Positions 38,030 through 46,512 of a stretch of 64,000 nt of DNA are shown here, in pieces. A program made the translations under genes and the position numbers. Source of the stretch: Arthrobacter sp. NicSoilB8 (lineage in GTDB: Bacteria > Actinomycetota > Actinomycetes > Actinomycetales > Micrococcaceae). The stretch is from contig NZ_AP024655.1 of the NCBI RefSeq assembly GCF_019977355.1, forward strand, positions 124,001 through 188,000. The letters are read 5' to 3'. Positions within the stretch are counted from its first letter, which is position 1. Each line of letters opens with the position of its first letter. The notes below the pieces were generated by a model that worked only from the letters and a program-made list of their open reading frames with translations, did no database searches and was not told the DNA's origin.

Positions 38030-39538
38030 TCAGCGTCCGCGGTTATGCATGACGTGCTTGGTGCGGGAGTAGTCGTCGAGGGCGTAGACGGACAGATCCC
38101 GCCCGTAGCCGGAGCCCTTGAATCCGCCCCAGGGGACTTCGTTGGCGAGAATGAGGTGCGAATTTACCCAGACCGTTCCGGCGTCGATCTTTGATGCGAC
38201 GTCGTGGCTGCGCCGGGCGTCTTCAGTCCAGACGGAGGCGGCGAGACCAAACGGTACGTCGTTGGCGCGGGTGATTGCTTCTTCTTCGCCGGCAAAGGTC
38301 TCGACCGTGACGACCGGGCCGAAGATCTCCTCCCGTGAGCATTCGGCCCCGTCAGGGACGTCCACCAGCACGGTGGGGGCAATAAAGTAGCCCGGGCCGT
38401 CAATCGCGGAGCCGCCAACGGCGGTACGGATTCCATCCCGCCGGGCCCGTTCGAGGTAGCCGAGGACCCGATCGAAATGTCCCTTGGACGTCAGGGGGCC
38501 GATCTCGACCTCCGGCCCCGCCCCCGGCTCGCCGACCACCAGCGTGCGTACTTCCTGGACCAGCAGTTCGGTGAAGCGCTCGGCAACGGATTCGTGGACC
38601 AGGATCCGGCATGCGGCCCCGCATTCCTGCCCCGAATTCCAGTAGCCGGCCGTTCGCAGGGCCGCGGCGGCGGCGGGTAGGTCGGCGTCGGGGAAGATGA
38701 TGACCGGAGCCTTGCCGCCCAGCTCCAGATGGACCCGCTTGAGGGACTCCGCGGCGCCCCGGGCCACGGCCCGGCCGCTGTTGACCGACCCGGTGAGGGC
38801 GATCATGTCCACGTCCGGGTGCTCGGAGAGGCGGGCCCCCACGACCGAGCCGCGGCCGGTGACGACATTGAACACGCCGGGCGGAAGGATGTCGGCCACC
38901 AGCTCGGCGAATTTGAGCGTGGTCAACGGAGTCTGCTCGGACGGCTTGAGCACTAGGGTGTTTCCTGCGGCGAGGATGGGCGCGATCTTCCATGCTCCCA
39001 TCAGCAGCGGGTAATTCCAGGGGGTGACGACCCCCACGACGCCCAGCGGCTCCCGGAGGATCAGCGACAGGTGATCCGGGGCATAGGTTCCGGCGGCCAT
39101 CGAGGTGGTGGCGCGGAGGGCGCCTGCCATGAACCGGAAGGTGTCGATGGTGCCGGCGACGTCGTCTTCGGAAACCATGAGCGGTTTTCCGGTGTTCGCT
39201 GATTCAATCCGGGCAAGCAGGTCGGAGTGTTCGCTGAGGCAGTCGGCGATCCGGTGCAGGATTTCCGAGCGTTCCTTGGGGACAAGCTGCCCCCACTGCC
39301 TTTTGGCAGCCACGGCGGACGCCACTGCGGCGTCGACTTCCTCGACCGTGCCGTCGGCGACTGCAGTGATCGGCTCCCCGTTGCAGGGGTCCACGACGTC
39401 GGTAACGGCGCCTGAGCTGCCGGCCCGGAAGGCGCCGTCAACGAAGTGCCCGGCCGGTGCGAGTTCCTCGGGCGTGATGAGCGTGCCGGGCGCCGGGGAC
39501 CGGCGGATCTGTGTCGGGTTGCTGACCGAAATGGACAT
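38030..39538 (-). CDS. Aldehyde dehydrogenase (aminobutyraldehyde/betaine-aldehyde type)
   Basis: A 502-residue NAD-dependent dehydrogenase. Base Glu272 is in HLELGGKAP and nucleophile Cys306 in NSGQECGAACR; TPWNYPLLMGAWKIAPILAAGNT and PWGGFKGSGYGRDLS are typical of the gamma-aminobutyraldehyde/betaine-aldehyde group. ATG 39538 has GGGAGG upstream. It is the last gene of a leftward group with an FAD amine oxidase, so it probably oxidises the aldehyde released from an amine. Confidence 0.9.
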   Translation of the reverse strand: MSISVSNPTQIRRSPAPGTLITPEELAPAGHFVDGAFRAGSSGAVTDVVDPCNGEPITAVADGTVEEVDAAVASAVAAKRQWGQLVPKERSEILHRIADCLSEHSDLLARIESANTGKPLMVSEDDVAGTIDTFRFMAGALRATTSMAAGTYAPDHLSLILREPLGVVGVVTPWNYPLLMGAWKIAPILAAGNTLVLKPSEQTPLTTLKFAELVADILPPGVFNVVTGRGSVVGARLSEHPDVDMIALTGSVNSGRAVARGAAESLKRVHLELGGKAPVIIFPDADLPAAAAALRTAGYWNSGQECGAACRILVHESVAERFTELLVQEVRTLVVGEPGAGPEVEIGPLTSKGHFDRVLGYLERARRDGIRTAVGGSAIDGPGYFIAPTVLVDVPDGAECSREEIFGPVVTVETFAGEEEAITRANDVPFGLAASVWTEDARRSHDVASKIDAGTVWVNSHLILANEVPWGGFKGSGYGRDLSVYALDDYSRTKHVMHNRGR

Positions 39539-39612
39539 ATCTTCTACCTCCCCTGCGTGGGTGCTGCCTGAAACTGCGCGATGTGCAACTGTGCGGCGAC
39601 GTGGCCCATCCG

Positions 39613-40506
39613 CTACGCCACGTTCTGGTAGAGGGCGGACAGGGCGTGTTGGATCCGGGCATGGTCCTCGGTGCTGAGTTCGGCGGTAGGGCGGCGGGGT
39701 TTGCCGGCGGGGAGGCCCTGGAGGGTCAGGCCGGTCTTGACGGCGGGGATGAATGGCACGGAGAGGAGGGCGTCGATGACCGGGTAGACCTGCTTCCATT
39801 GTTCCAGGGCGCCTTGCAGGTCGCCGTCGGCGATGCGGCGGCTGACGTCGACGATTTCGTGGGGTACGACGTTGGCGGTGCCGGCCATGACGCCGGCTGC
39901 GCCCTCGACGAGGGCGCTGTAGAGGTAGACGTCCCAGCCGATGAAGGTGCCGATGACGTCCGAGTGGTGGTGGATCAGCTGGAGTGCCTGTTCCCAGTTG
40001 GCGCTGGAGTCCTTGATGTAGCGGATGTTCTCCACGTCCTCGGCCAGTGCACGGACGGTGGCGGGGTCCAGGTTGACGCCGGTCACGGCCGGGATGTTGT
40101 AGAGCATGACCGGGATCGTGACGGACCGGGCCACGTCCTTGATGTAGGTGACGGTCTCCTCCAGGGACAGCGGCTCGTAGTAGGGCGTGATCAGCATGAG
40201 GACGTCGGCGCCCAGCTTCTCGGCGGCCTGGGACAGGCGGATGGCTTCGGCGGTGGAGGTGGCGCCGGTGTTGGCGATGACCGGGACGCGGCCGTTGGCC
40301 TGCTTGATGACGGTCTCGATGAGCAGCAGGCGCTCCTCGGAGGACAGGGCGCCGACTTCGCCGGTGGACCCGGCCGCGACGACGCCGTCGACGCCGGCGT
40401 CGATGGAGCGGTCCACGATGCGGCGCAGGGTCTGGACGTCGAGGGTTTCGTCCTGGTTGAAGGGGGTGGACAGTGCGGTGAGGACGCCGCGGAGAGCGTG
40501 GGACAT
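39613..40506 (-). CDS. DapA/NAL-superfamily aldolase or lyase of unknown specificity
   Basis: A 297-residue TIM-barrel class I aldolase. Schiff-base Lys165 (RYIKDSSAN), Tyr136 (LYNIPAVTG) and the AGSTGE loop (45-50) are all present. The superfamily includes dihydrodipicolinate synthase, N-acetylneuraminate lyase and keto-deoxy sugar acid aldolases or dehydratases. The organism should have a housekeeping dapA elsewhere, and this copy is placed between an amine oxidase and an aldehyde dehydrogenase, so a catabolic pyruvate-forming or dehydrating role is more likely. It differs clearly from the nanA product of this window. Confidence 0.85.
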   Translation of the reverse strand: MSHALRGVLTALSTPFNQDETLDVQTLRRIVDRSIDAGVDGVVAAGSTGEVGALSSEERLLLIETVIKQANGRVPVIANTGATSTAEAIRLSQAAEKLGADVLMLITPYYEPLSLEETVTYIKDVARSVTIPVMLYNIPAVTGVNLDPATVRALAEDVENIRYIKDSSANWEQALQLIHHHSDVIGTFIGWDVYLYSALVEGAAGVMAGTANVVPHEIVDVSRRIADGDLQGALEQWKQVYPVIDALLSVPFIPAVKTGLTLQGLPAGKPRRPTAELSTEDHARIQHALSALYQNVA

Positions 40507-40549
40507 CAGGTGTTTCCTTTACTTAAGTACGTGGGGCCCGATCAGGAGA

Positions 40550-40620
40550 GGGAGGGGCCTGTGCACGGGGAGGCCTGTGCAGGGAGGGGTTTGTGCCGGG
40601 AGGGGTTTGTGCCGGGAGGG
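40550..40620. repeat. 16-bp tandem repeat, about 4.4 copies
   Basis: Units beginning GGGAGGGG(CC/TT)TGTGC start at 40550, 40566, 40582 and 40598, ending with a partial GGGAGGG at 40614-40620, directly against the amine oxidase stop. The last two full units are identical. Confidence 0.75.
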
Positions 40621-42006
40621 TCAGGCGACGACCATCAGGCCGGAATGGGGAGGGGCCTGGCGGTGCGTGGCCAGCAGGCTGGCGGCTTCCTGTGCTGCCG
40701 AGAACCCGGTGGTGATGGAGCTTTCGGTGTAGAGGGTTCCGAGATAGTCGCCGGCCAGGAAGACGCGGTCGGTGCCGCGCATGAGCGTGGACTGGAGCTT
40801 GGCCCGGCCCGGGAAGCAGTAGGGGGAGGCAACCTTCCACCGGTCGGTCTTGGCCTCGACGACGCTGTCCGCGAAGCCGTGGCCGAGGACCTGGTCCAGA
40901 TCGGTCAGGTGGGTGGCGATGACTTCCTCGTCGGTCTTCTCCAGCAGGGCCCGGCCCAGGGCGGCCGGTGAGAACGTCATGAAGCTGCCCCCGGGCTTGC
41001 GCACCGACTCGGACCCGCGCACGATGCTCGCCTGGTTCAGGGCGATCGCGAACGAGCGCTTCGGGGCCGCGATGGCATAGATGTCGTCCCAGGGCCGTGC
41101 CGAGGTCTCGTTGGTCAGGAAGGCGGTGCTGACGTGCGGGCCGTACTTGATCTGGCCGAGCGCGCCGCGCAGGTCCTCCGGCAGGTCCACACCAATTTTG
41201 TGCGACACATCGGCGGTGGTGGCCAGGATGACGGTGCGGGCTTCGACCTCATGGTCGGCGCCGCCCTGGCTGTACCGGACGAGCACGGAGTCCTTCTTGT
41301 GCACGACCTCCCGGACGGTGGCGCCGAGCCGGACGCGGTCGCCCAGGGAGACCGCGATCGATTCGGTCAGCGTGGACGGGCCGCCGACGATGCCCTGGCT
41401 GAGCCCCTGGCCGATGCCCAGGACCAGGCTGAAATACCCGATGCCGGCGCCGGCCGAGATCTGGTCCATGTCACCGGCGGAGCGGGTGACAGTGGTCTTG
41501 AACAGGGCTGCCGCGTCGTCCGAGAGGTTTCCAATGAAGTCCAGGAACGAGCTGTCGTTCTCGAAGTCATAGATGCGCTGCTGCCGCATGGCACCGGATT
41601 CCCCCGAACGCTTCCGCACGACGGACGTGTACTTGGCGACGCCGCTGACGACCTTCAGACCGGCCCGCAGGGTGTCGATGCGCGATGGCAGGGACATCGG
41701 GATCCGGAACGGGTACGTGGCGATGTGTCCCTTGCGAATGAACTTGCCGTTCATCGACAAGGCCTGAAGGGACCCGGGAATCTGAACGGCCGTCACACCG
41801 ACCTCATTGAGCAGGGCGTCCGTGGACGACCCGGCCCCGGCAAAAACATGCCCTCCCCAGTTCAACCAGTAGGCACCCCGGCGCTCCGAACGGATCCGCC
41901 CGCCCACCCGGTCCCCGGACTCCAGCACCACCGCGTCCCAGTGCCGCAGCCGCCACGCCGCCGAGAGCCCGGCGAGACCGCCACCGACGATAACTACGTC
42001 TTTCAT
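40621..42006 (-). CDS. FAD-dependent amine oxidase family protein
   Basis: A 461-residue flavoprotein of the monoamine/protoporphyrinogen oxidase superfamily. The dinucleotide-binding VVIVGGGLAGLSAAWRL is at residues 4-20, followed by VLESGDRVGGRIRSE; the C-terminal FAD motif RVFLAGDYLGTLYTESSITTGFSAAQEAA is present. It lacks a signal peptide. ATG 42006 has GGAAG eight bases upstream. The substrate is unknown; with an aldehyde dehydrogenase in the same operon an amine to aldehyde to acid route is likely. Confidence 0.88.
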   Translation of the reverse strand: MKDVVIVGGGLAGLSAAWRLRHWDAVVLESGDRVGGRIRSERRGAYWLNWGGHVFAGAGSSTDALLNEVGVTAVQIPGSLQALSMNGKFIRKGHIATYPFRIPMSLPSRIDTLRAGLKVVSGVAKYTSVVRKRSGESGAMRQQRIYDFENDSSFLDFIGNLSDDAAALFKTTVTRSAGDMDQISAGAGIGYFSLVLGIGQGLSQGIVGGPSTLTESIAVSLGDRVRLGATVREVVHKKDSVLVRYSQGGADHEVEARTVILATTADVSHKIGVDLPEDLRGALGQIKYGPHVSTAFLTNETSARPWDDIYAIAAPKRSFAIALNQASIVRGSESVRKPGGSFMTFSPAALGRALLEKTDEEVIATHLTDLDQVLGHGFADSVVEAKTDRWKVASPYCFPGRAKLQSTLMRGTDRVFLAGDYLGTLYTESSITTGFSAAQEAASLLATHRQAPPHSGLMVVA

Positions 42007-42094
42007 GATCTGTTCTTCCTTCACTGATGATTTTGTTGACGCCCGGCGGGGCCGCCCGTCGTGGCGGCTCCGCCGGAAACTTACGGGAGAGGAC

Positions 42095-43450
42095 CTACTT
42101 CTCGGCGCCGTTCCTGGCCAGCGGGGCCACGGCGACGTTGCCGTCCAGTGCCGCGGCCTGGCCCAGGGTCAGGCCGCGGGTTTCAGGAGCCCAAGCGATG
42201 GATACGGCGAGGCCGATGAGGGTGACCACCGCGGCGATGATCATCGTGGTGCCGATCCCCAGGGTTGTCAGGGCCATGGGCACCAGGAAGGTTCCAACGG
42301 CCGCGCCAATGCGGCTCAGCGACGAGGCCAGGCCCACTGCGGAACCCCTGACTTCGGTGGGAAACAGTTCGTTGGGGTAGACCCACTGCATGATCTGGGT
42401 GCCGCCGATGAAGATGGCGTAGGCGGCGAAGAGGGCCATGATGATCCACGGGTCGCTCTGCGGGAACAGTCCCAGACCCAGAAGCGCCAGGCCGCTCCAC
42501 AAGAAGCTGTGGATGATCAGCGGCCGCCGGCCCATCCTGTTGACGAGTGCCACCGCGATCAGGCAGCCGACCAGGAACATCACGGTGATGGCCGCAGACC
42601 CGATGTGTGCCAGGTCGCCGCCAAGTTTGAGGGCTCCGAGGATCGCCGGCCCGAAGGCGTAGACGGCAAAGAGCGGGACGATGGAGCAGGTCCAGAAAAT
42701 GGTGATGAAGGCCATGCGCTTGCCGTAGCCGGAGGTGAGGAGTTCCGAGACGCGGACGTTCTTGCCGGTTTCCTCGGGGAGGTCGGCCAGCGTGACGTTC
42801 GGGCCGTAGACGCGCTGGAGCACCTGGTTGGCTTCGTCAGTCCGCCCCACCTTGGCCAGCCAGCGGGGCGACTCAGGTGTACCCATGCGAAGCAAGACGA
42901 TGATGAGGGCCGGGATGGCCGAGCTGGCAAGCATCCAGCGCCAGCCGTCCTCGAACGTGAGCAGGAACTGGCCCACGATGTAAGCGACGGCGGCACCGAC
43001 GAACCACATGGTGACAAAGGCGCCGAGCAGGGGACCACGCCAGCGGCTCGGGGTGAATTCCGCCAGCAGCGAGGTTGCAATGGGATAGTCGGCGCCCACC
43101 GCGAATCCTATGAGGAGGCGCAGAACGATCAGCCAGAACGGGTCGTTCACAAACGCCTGGGCGACGGAACAAGCCACAAGGGCAATGAGGTCGACGGTGA
43201 ACAGCAGGTGCCGGCCGAACTTGTCGGTCAGCCAGCCGCCGAGGAACGCGCCGAAGAAGATGCCAACCAGGGCCGCGGCCCCCACCATCCCCTGCTGCGC
43301 CGCCGAGAGGTCGAATTGCGGGGTGATCTGAATCATGGCGACGCCGACGATGCTGAGGATGTATCCGTCGACGAACGGGCCCCCGGACGAGTAAAGGGCC
43401 AGTTTCTTATGGAAAGACGATAGGGGAGCGTCATCAACGACGTGGGACAT
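42095..43450 (-). CDS. MFS transporter, sugar-porter/metabolite type
   Basis: A 451-residue membrane protein with about twelve spans. MFS motifs: GGWLTDKFGRHLLFTVD in the 2-3 loop, RLLIGFAVGADYPIATSLLAEFTPSRWRG, PESPRWL after span 6 and NRMGRRPLI in the 8-9 loop. ATG 43450 has AGGA about six bases upstream; an ATG six bases earlier is possible. It is the first gene of the amine oxidase operon and should import its substrate. Confidence 0.9.
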   Translation of the reverse strand: MSHVVDDAPLSSFHKKLALYSSGGPFVDGYILSIVGVAMIQITPQFDLSAAQQGMVGAAALVGIFFGAFLGGWLTDKFGRHLLFTVDLIALVACSVAQAFVNDPFWLIVLRLLIGFAVGADYPIATSLLAEFTPSRWRGPLLGAFVTMWFVGAAVAYIVGQFLLTFEDGWRWMLASSAIPALIIVLLRMGTPESPRWLAKVGRTDEANQVLQRVYGPNVTLADLPEETGKNVRVSELLTSGYGKRMAFITIFWTCSIVPLFAVYAFGPAILGALKLGGDLAHIGSAAITVMFLVGCLIAVALVNRMGRRPLIIHSFLWSGLALLGLGLFPQSDPWIIMALFAAYAIFIGGTQIMQWVYPNELFPTEVRGSAVGLASSLSRIGAAVGTFLVPMALTTLGIGTTMIIAAVVTLIGLAVSIAWAPETRGLTLGQAAALDGNVAVAPLARNGAEK

Positions 43451-43635
43451 TTGCATTCCTTTCGGAACTGGGACGGACCGGTCTTAGCGGGCCCTGGGGA
43501 GTATTGGTGCCGTTTCCCGGCTGAACGCAGTCGTCATTGGCAACGAACGACCGGCATGCGTAGAACTTGCGAACCTTTCCCCGCCGAGTCTTAGGAGGGG
43601 CTGTCAGCAGCTTGTGTGACATAAACCACTGTAGG

Positions 43636-43654
43636 ATGTGATCACAAATCACAC
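43636..43654. promoter_or_regulatory. Candidate GntR operator before the amine oxidase locus
   Basis: TGTGAT-CACAA-ATCACA with the perfect core palindrome TGTGATCACA (43637-43646). It lies in the 294-bp divergent gap, about 90 bp upstream of the GntR gene. Confidence 0.5.
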
Positions 43655-43732
43655 AAGAGGTGAGTCTGAACTTTTTTCCGATCCGAACCCCCGGCGGGAT
43701 GGCGGGGGAGGCGCCAGCGCGCAGAGGGAGGC

Positions 43733-43738
43733 TATATT
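43733..43738 (+). promoter_or_regulatory. -10 element of a probable leaderless GntR transcript
   Basis: TATATT ends six bases before GTG 43745, so transcription would start at the start codon. The nearest purine-rich site (GGGAGG) is 13 bases from the GTG, too far for a usual ribosome site. Confidence 0.4.
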
Positions 43739-43744
43739 TGATCT

Positions 43745-44425
43745 GTGGTCATATCCAAGCGCGTAGTCCCAACCCTGTTGACCGATCAGGTCTACGCGAT
43801 GATTCATGAGGCAATCCTCAACGGCGATCTTCCCGCCGGGGCCAGGTTGAGGGTGCGCGATCTTGCCGAGCAGGTCGGAACCAGTGTCATGCCTGTTCGC
43901 GAGGCGATCCGGCGTCTTGAGGAAGCGGGCCTGGCCGAGCGGGAGCCGCACAAGGGCGCCGTCGTGAAGAGCCTCACGCTGGAGGAGCTGATCCATGTCT
44001 ACGACGTCCGCCGGCTGTTGGAGACGGAGGCCGCGCGGCTCGGAAGCCAGCGGGTCACCGCTCAGGATTGCGACAAGATGCAGGCCGAATATGAGCTAAT
44101 GCGCTCGGCCATTACCGAGCGCAGGGTCATTGCGCTGCTGGATCATGACGAGGCCATGCTGAGCATCCTCTACGAGGCTGCGGGAAACCCGGTGCTCGTC
44201 CAGATGATCCGCACGCTCTGGCAGCACTGCCGGGCATACAAGATCGTCGGCGCCCAGGGTTCCCTGGATACCGAAGGGGATGACTCCCTGTGGCGGTATC
44301 AGCAGGACCTGATCGCCGCCGCACGGAAAAACGACGCCGACGCCGCCGGTTCCGTCAACGAGGCATCACTCCTCGATGCCTCTGAGCGCATCAAAGCACG
44401 GCTGGCGGCGCAGAGCGCGGGCTAG
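43745..44425 (+). CDS. GntR-family (FCD) regulator of the amine oxidase operon
   Basis: A 226-residue regulator: winged helix at about 10-75 (LRVRDLAEQVGTSVMPVREAIRRLEEAGLAEREPHKGAVVKSL) and FCD domain (VYDVRRLLETEAARLG, ALLDHDEAMLSILYEAAGNPVLVQMI). It is divergent from the MFS/amine oxidase/DapA-like/aldehyde dehydrogenase operon. The start GTG 43745 gives the family N-terminus and appears leaderless. Its operator half-site TGTGAT resembles that of the other GntR gene at 32507. Confidence 0.9.
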   Translation: MVISKRVVPTLLTDQVYAMIHEAILNGDLPAGARLRVRDLAEQVGTSVMPVREAIRRLEEAGLAEREPHKGAVVKSLTLEELIHVYDVRRLLETEAARLGSQRVTAQDCDKMQAEYELMRSAITERRVIALLDHDEAMLSILYEAAGNPVLVQMIRTLWQHCRAYKIVGAQGSLDTEGDDSLWRYQQDLIAAARKNDADAAGSVNEASLLDASERIKARLAAQSAG

Positions 44426-44528
44426 CCGGACGCGCTTCGTACCCTGCGATGCGCAAAATACCCACCGACACCCGAATACGGGCGCGTCAGGTATTCTCCG
44501 CGTCGCCGAACGGAGGGCGCGTCGAGCC

Positions 44529-44663
44529 TCAGCTCTTTTTCTTCCGGCGCCTTGGCCACCTCACGTTCATCATCGGCCACCTCACGTTCATCAGGAGCAG
44601 TCCGAGCAGGAGCGAGTCGACTGTCATGATCCCCGCCATGAGGTAGGCCCACCCGGCCATCAT
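44529..44663 (-). CDS. Possible 44-residue membrane microprotein
   Basis: ATG 44663 to TGA 44529 encodes a protein beginning MMAGWAYLMAGIMTVDSLLL, forming one membrane span, followed by a tandem MNVRWPM-MNVRWP duplication (a 21-bp DNA repeat) and a very basic RRRKKKS end. Its ATG overlaps the stop of an 18-codon frame (44660-44716) that has a strong AGGAG site, so translation could be coupled. It lies before the MHS-type transporter gene on the opposite strand. I do not recognise a family; transporter-associated small subunits are one possible analogy. Confidence 0.45.
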   Translation of the reverse strand: MMAGWAYLMAGIMTVDSLLLGLLLMNVRWPMMNVRWPRRRKKKS

Positions 44664-44716
44664 GGCTTGCCCGCCCCTCGGCGGCCGGAAGTGTGCGTGC
44701 GTACCAGAATGTTCAT
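44660..44716 (-). CDS. Possible 18-residue leader peptide coupled to the microprotein
   Basis: ATG 44716 has AGGAG six bases upstream. The frame reads MNILVRTHTSGRRGAGKP and stops at TGA 44660-44662, overlapping the next ATG. It may be a leader that delivers ribosomes to the downstream small membrane protein. Confidence 0.3.
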   Translation of the reverse strand: MNILVRTHTSGRRGAGKP

Positions 44717-44844
44717 GGCGATCTCCTGACGTGGATCCCCCCAGTCATTCGATAGTTCACCAAGTCTGCCATCGCGTTGCTTCCGGGGAAACCGTTGAAG
44801 CCCCCGGCCCAAGCTTTTCACAAGCTGATCCGCGCCGGGCCGTC

Positions 44845-44874
44845 TGAATGCAACGAAGTCTCACTGAATGCAAC
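44845..44874. promoter_or_regulatory. Two direct TGAATGCAAC boxes
   Basis: TGAATGCAAC at 44845-44854 and 44865-44874, exactly 20 bp apart. The same ten bases recur in the operator at 45002-45018. Likely binding sites of the IclR regulator encoded at 47853. Confidence 0.5.
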
Positions 44875-44961
44875 TGCAGGTCCGAGGCCTGATGGCCCCG
44901 TTTGCCGGGCTGTCCGCCGTATCCTCATCGGATTAATTCACGTGCCGGAAACAAAAAAGCA

Positions 44962-44990
44962 TTGACTGTGTCATGCGTCACGCCTAATCT
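44962..44990 (+). promoter_or_regulatory. Strong predicted promoter of the creatine-type operon
   Basis: TTGACT, 17-base spacer, TAATCT: close to the sigma-70 consensus. The start would be near 44997, just before the palindrome at 45002-45018. Confidence 0.7.
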
Positions 44991-45001
44991 GGTGCAACAG
45001 C

Positions 45002-45018
45002 GTTGCAGTGAATGCAAC
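45002..45018. promoter_or_regulatory. Operator palindrome GTTGCA-N5-TGCAAC
   Basis: A perfect six-base inverted repeat with five-base spacer, located between the predicted start site and the ribosome site of the transporter gene. Suits repression by an IclR-type dimer. Confidence 0.6.
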
Positions 45019-45040
45019 TCCAAAACACTTTGGTGGACAC

Positions 45041-46450
45041 ATGAGTAACGAAACTTCCTCCCCCGCCACTCTTGCGGGGCAGACCGGCCCGGAGTCGAAT
45101 AGCGGGCATGGCAGTACTTCCTCGGGACAAACCACGTTGAGCGGCCATGCGGCCCCTGGCGGCCACGATCCCGCAGTCAGCAAGGAAACCCGACGGCGGG
45201 TCGTCGCCGCCAGCTTCATCGGTAACTTCGTCGAATGGTTCGACTACGCCGTTTACGGCTACCTGGCCGCGACAATCGCCGCGGTCTTCTTCCCCGAGTC
45301 CAATCCCCAGACCGCGCTCCTGCTAACTTTCGCCCTGTTCGCCATCTCGTTCCTGGTCCGGCCGCTCGGCGGCTTCGTCTGGGGCCACATTGGCGACCGG
45401 GTGGGGCGCCGTACCGCGCTGTCCCTGTCAATCCTGATCATGTCCGGTGCGACGTTCTGCATCGCCCTTATCCCGGGGTTCAACTCGATCGGCATCTGGG
45501 CCCCGATCCTTCTGCTCGTGGTGCGCGTTGTCCAGGGCTTCTCCGCCTCCGGGGAATACGCCGGCGCGTCCGCCTTCCTGGTCGAATACGCCCCGGCCAA
45601 CAAGCGCGGCCTGTACGCGGCGGTGGTTCCGGCCAGCACGGCCGCAGGCCTGCTGCTCGGTTCCCTGCTCGCAGGCCTGCTCACCATCATGCTCAGCGCC
45701 GAGGCGATGCAAAGCTGGGGGTGGCGCCTGCCGTTCCTGCTCGCAGCCCCGATGGGCCTGATCGGACGATACATCCGCACCAAACTCGAAGACACCCCGG
45801 TGTTCCGCGAACTGGCAGAGGAGGACCACGCCGTCAAGGCCCCGGTGTCCAGCCTCTTCCGGAAGCACTGGCGGCTGCTGCTGAAGGCCGTCGGAGCCGT
45901 GCTGCTCAACGCCGTCGGGTTCTACGTGATCCTCAGCTACATGCCGACCTACCTGTCCTCGGAACTGGGTCTCGGCGCGGCCGAATCCTTCCTGGCCACC
46001 ACCATCGCGCTGGTCACGTACATCGGTTTCATTTTCCTGACCGGGATGCTCTCGGACCGTTACGGCCGGAAAAAGGTACTCATCGCCGCATCCCTGAGCT
46101 TCATCGTGCTGACCGTGCCGGCCTTCGCCCTGCTGGGCACCGGGAACTTCCTGGTGATCGTCCTGGTCCAGATCCTGCTGGGCGGCATGCTCACGCTCAA
46201 TGACGGCACGCTCCCGAGCTTCCTGGCGGAAATGTTCCCCACCCGCGTCCGCTACAGCGGTTTCGCCGTCAGCTTCAACCTCTCCAACGCCCTCTTCGGC
46301 GGCACCGCGCCGTTCATGGCAACCCTCCTGATCGCCGCAACGGCCAATGAACTGGCTCCGGCCTGGTACCTGGCCGGCGCCGCAGCCGTTTCCCTGATCG
46401 CCGTCGTCCTCTCCCGTGAAACCAGCAAGGAACCGCTGCGCCACGAGTAG
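45041..46450 (+). CDS. MFS transporter, metabolite:H+ symporter (MHS) type; probable creatine-pathway importer
   Basis: A 469-residue membrane protein with about twelve spans. MHS hallmarks: RRRVVAASFIGNFVEWFDYAVYG at the first span, FLVRPLGGFVWGHIGDRVGRRTAL, GFSASGEYAGASAFLVEYAPANKRGLY and the long central IGRYIRTKLEDTPVFRELAE. ATG 45041 has GGTGGA about four bases upstream; a GTG at 45008 falls inside the operator. The creatinase gene follows 62 bp downstream, so creatine or a related guanidino compound is the inferred cargo. Confidence 0.88.
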   Translation: MSNETSSPATLAGQTGPESNSGHGSTSSGQTTLSGHAAPGGHDPAVSKETRRRVVAASFIGNFVEWFDYAVYGYLAATIAAVFFPESNPQTALLLTFALFAISFLVRPLGGFVWGHIGDRVGRRTALSLSILIMSGATFCIALIPGFNSIGIWAPILLLVVRVVQGFSASGEYAGASAFLVEYAPANKRGLYAAVVPASTAAGLLLGSLLAGLLTIMLSAEAMQSWGWRLPFLLAAPMGLIGRYIRTKLEDTPVFRELAEEDHAVKAPVSSLFRKHWRLLLKAVGAVLLNAVGFYVILSYMPTYLSSELGLGAAESFLATTIALVTYIGFIFLTGMLSDRYGRKKVLIAASLSFIVLTVPAFALLGTGNFLVIVLVQILLGGMLTLNDGTLPSFLAEMFPTRVRYSGFAVSFNLSNALFGGTAPFMATLLIAATANELAPAWYLAGAAAVSLIAVVLSRETSKEPLRHE

Positions 46451-46512
46451 CCCCGGCCGACGCCCACATCTTCCCTCCTAAGAAACCGAACCGCAGAAAG
46501 GCACCACCCACC

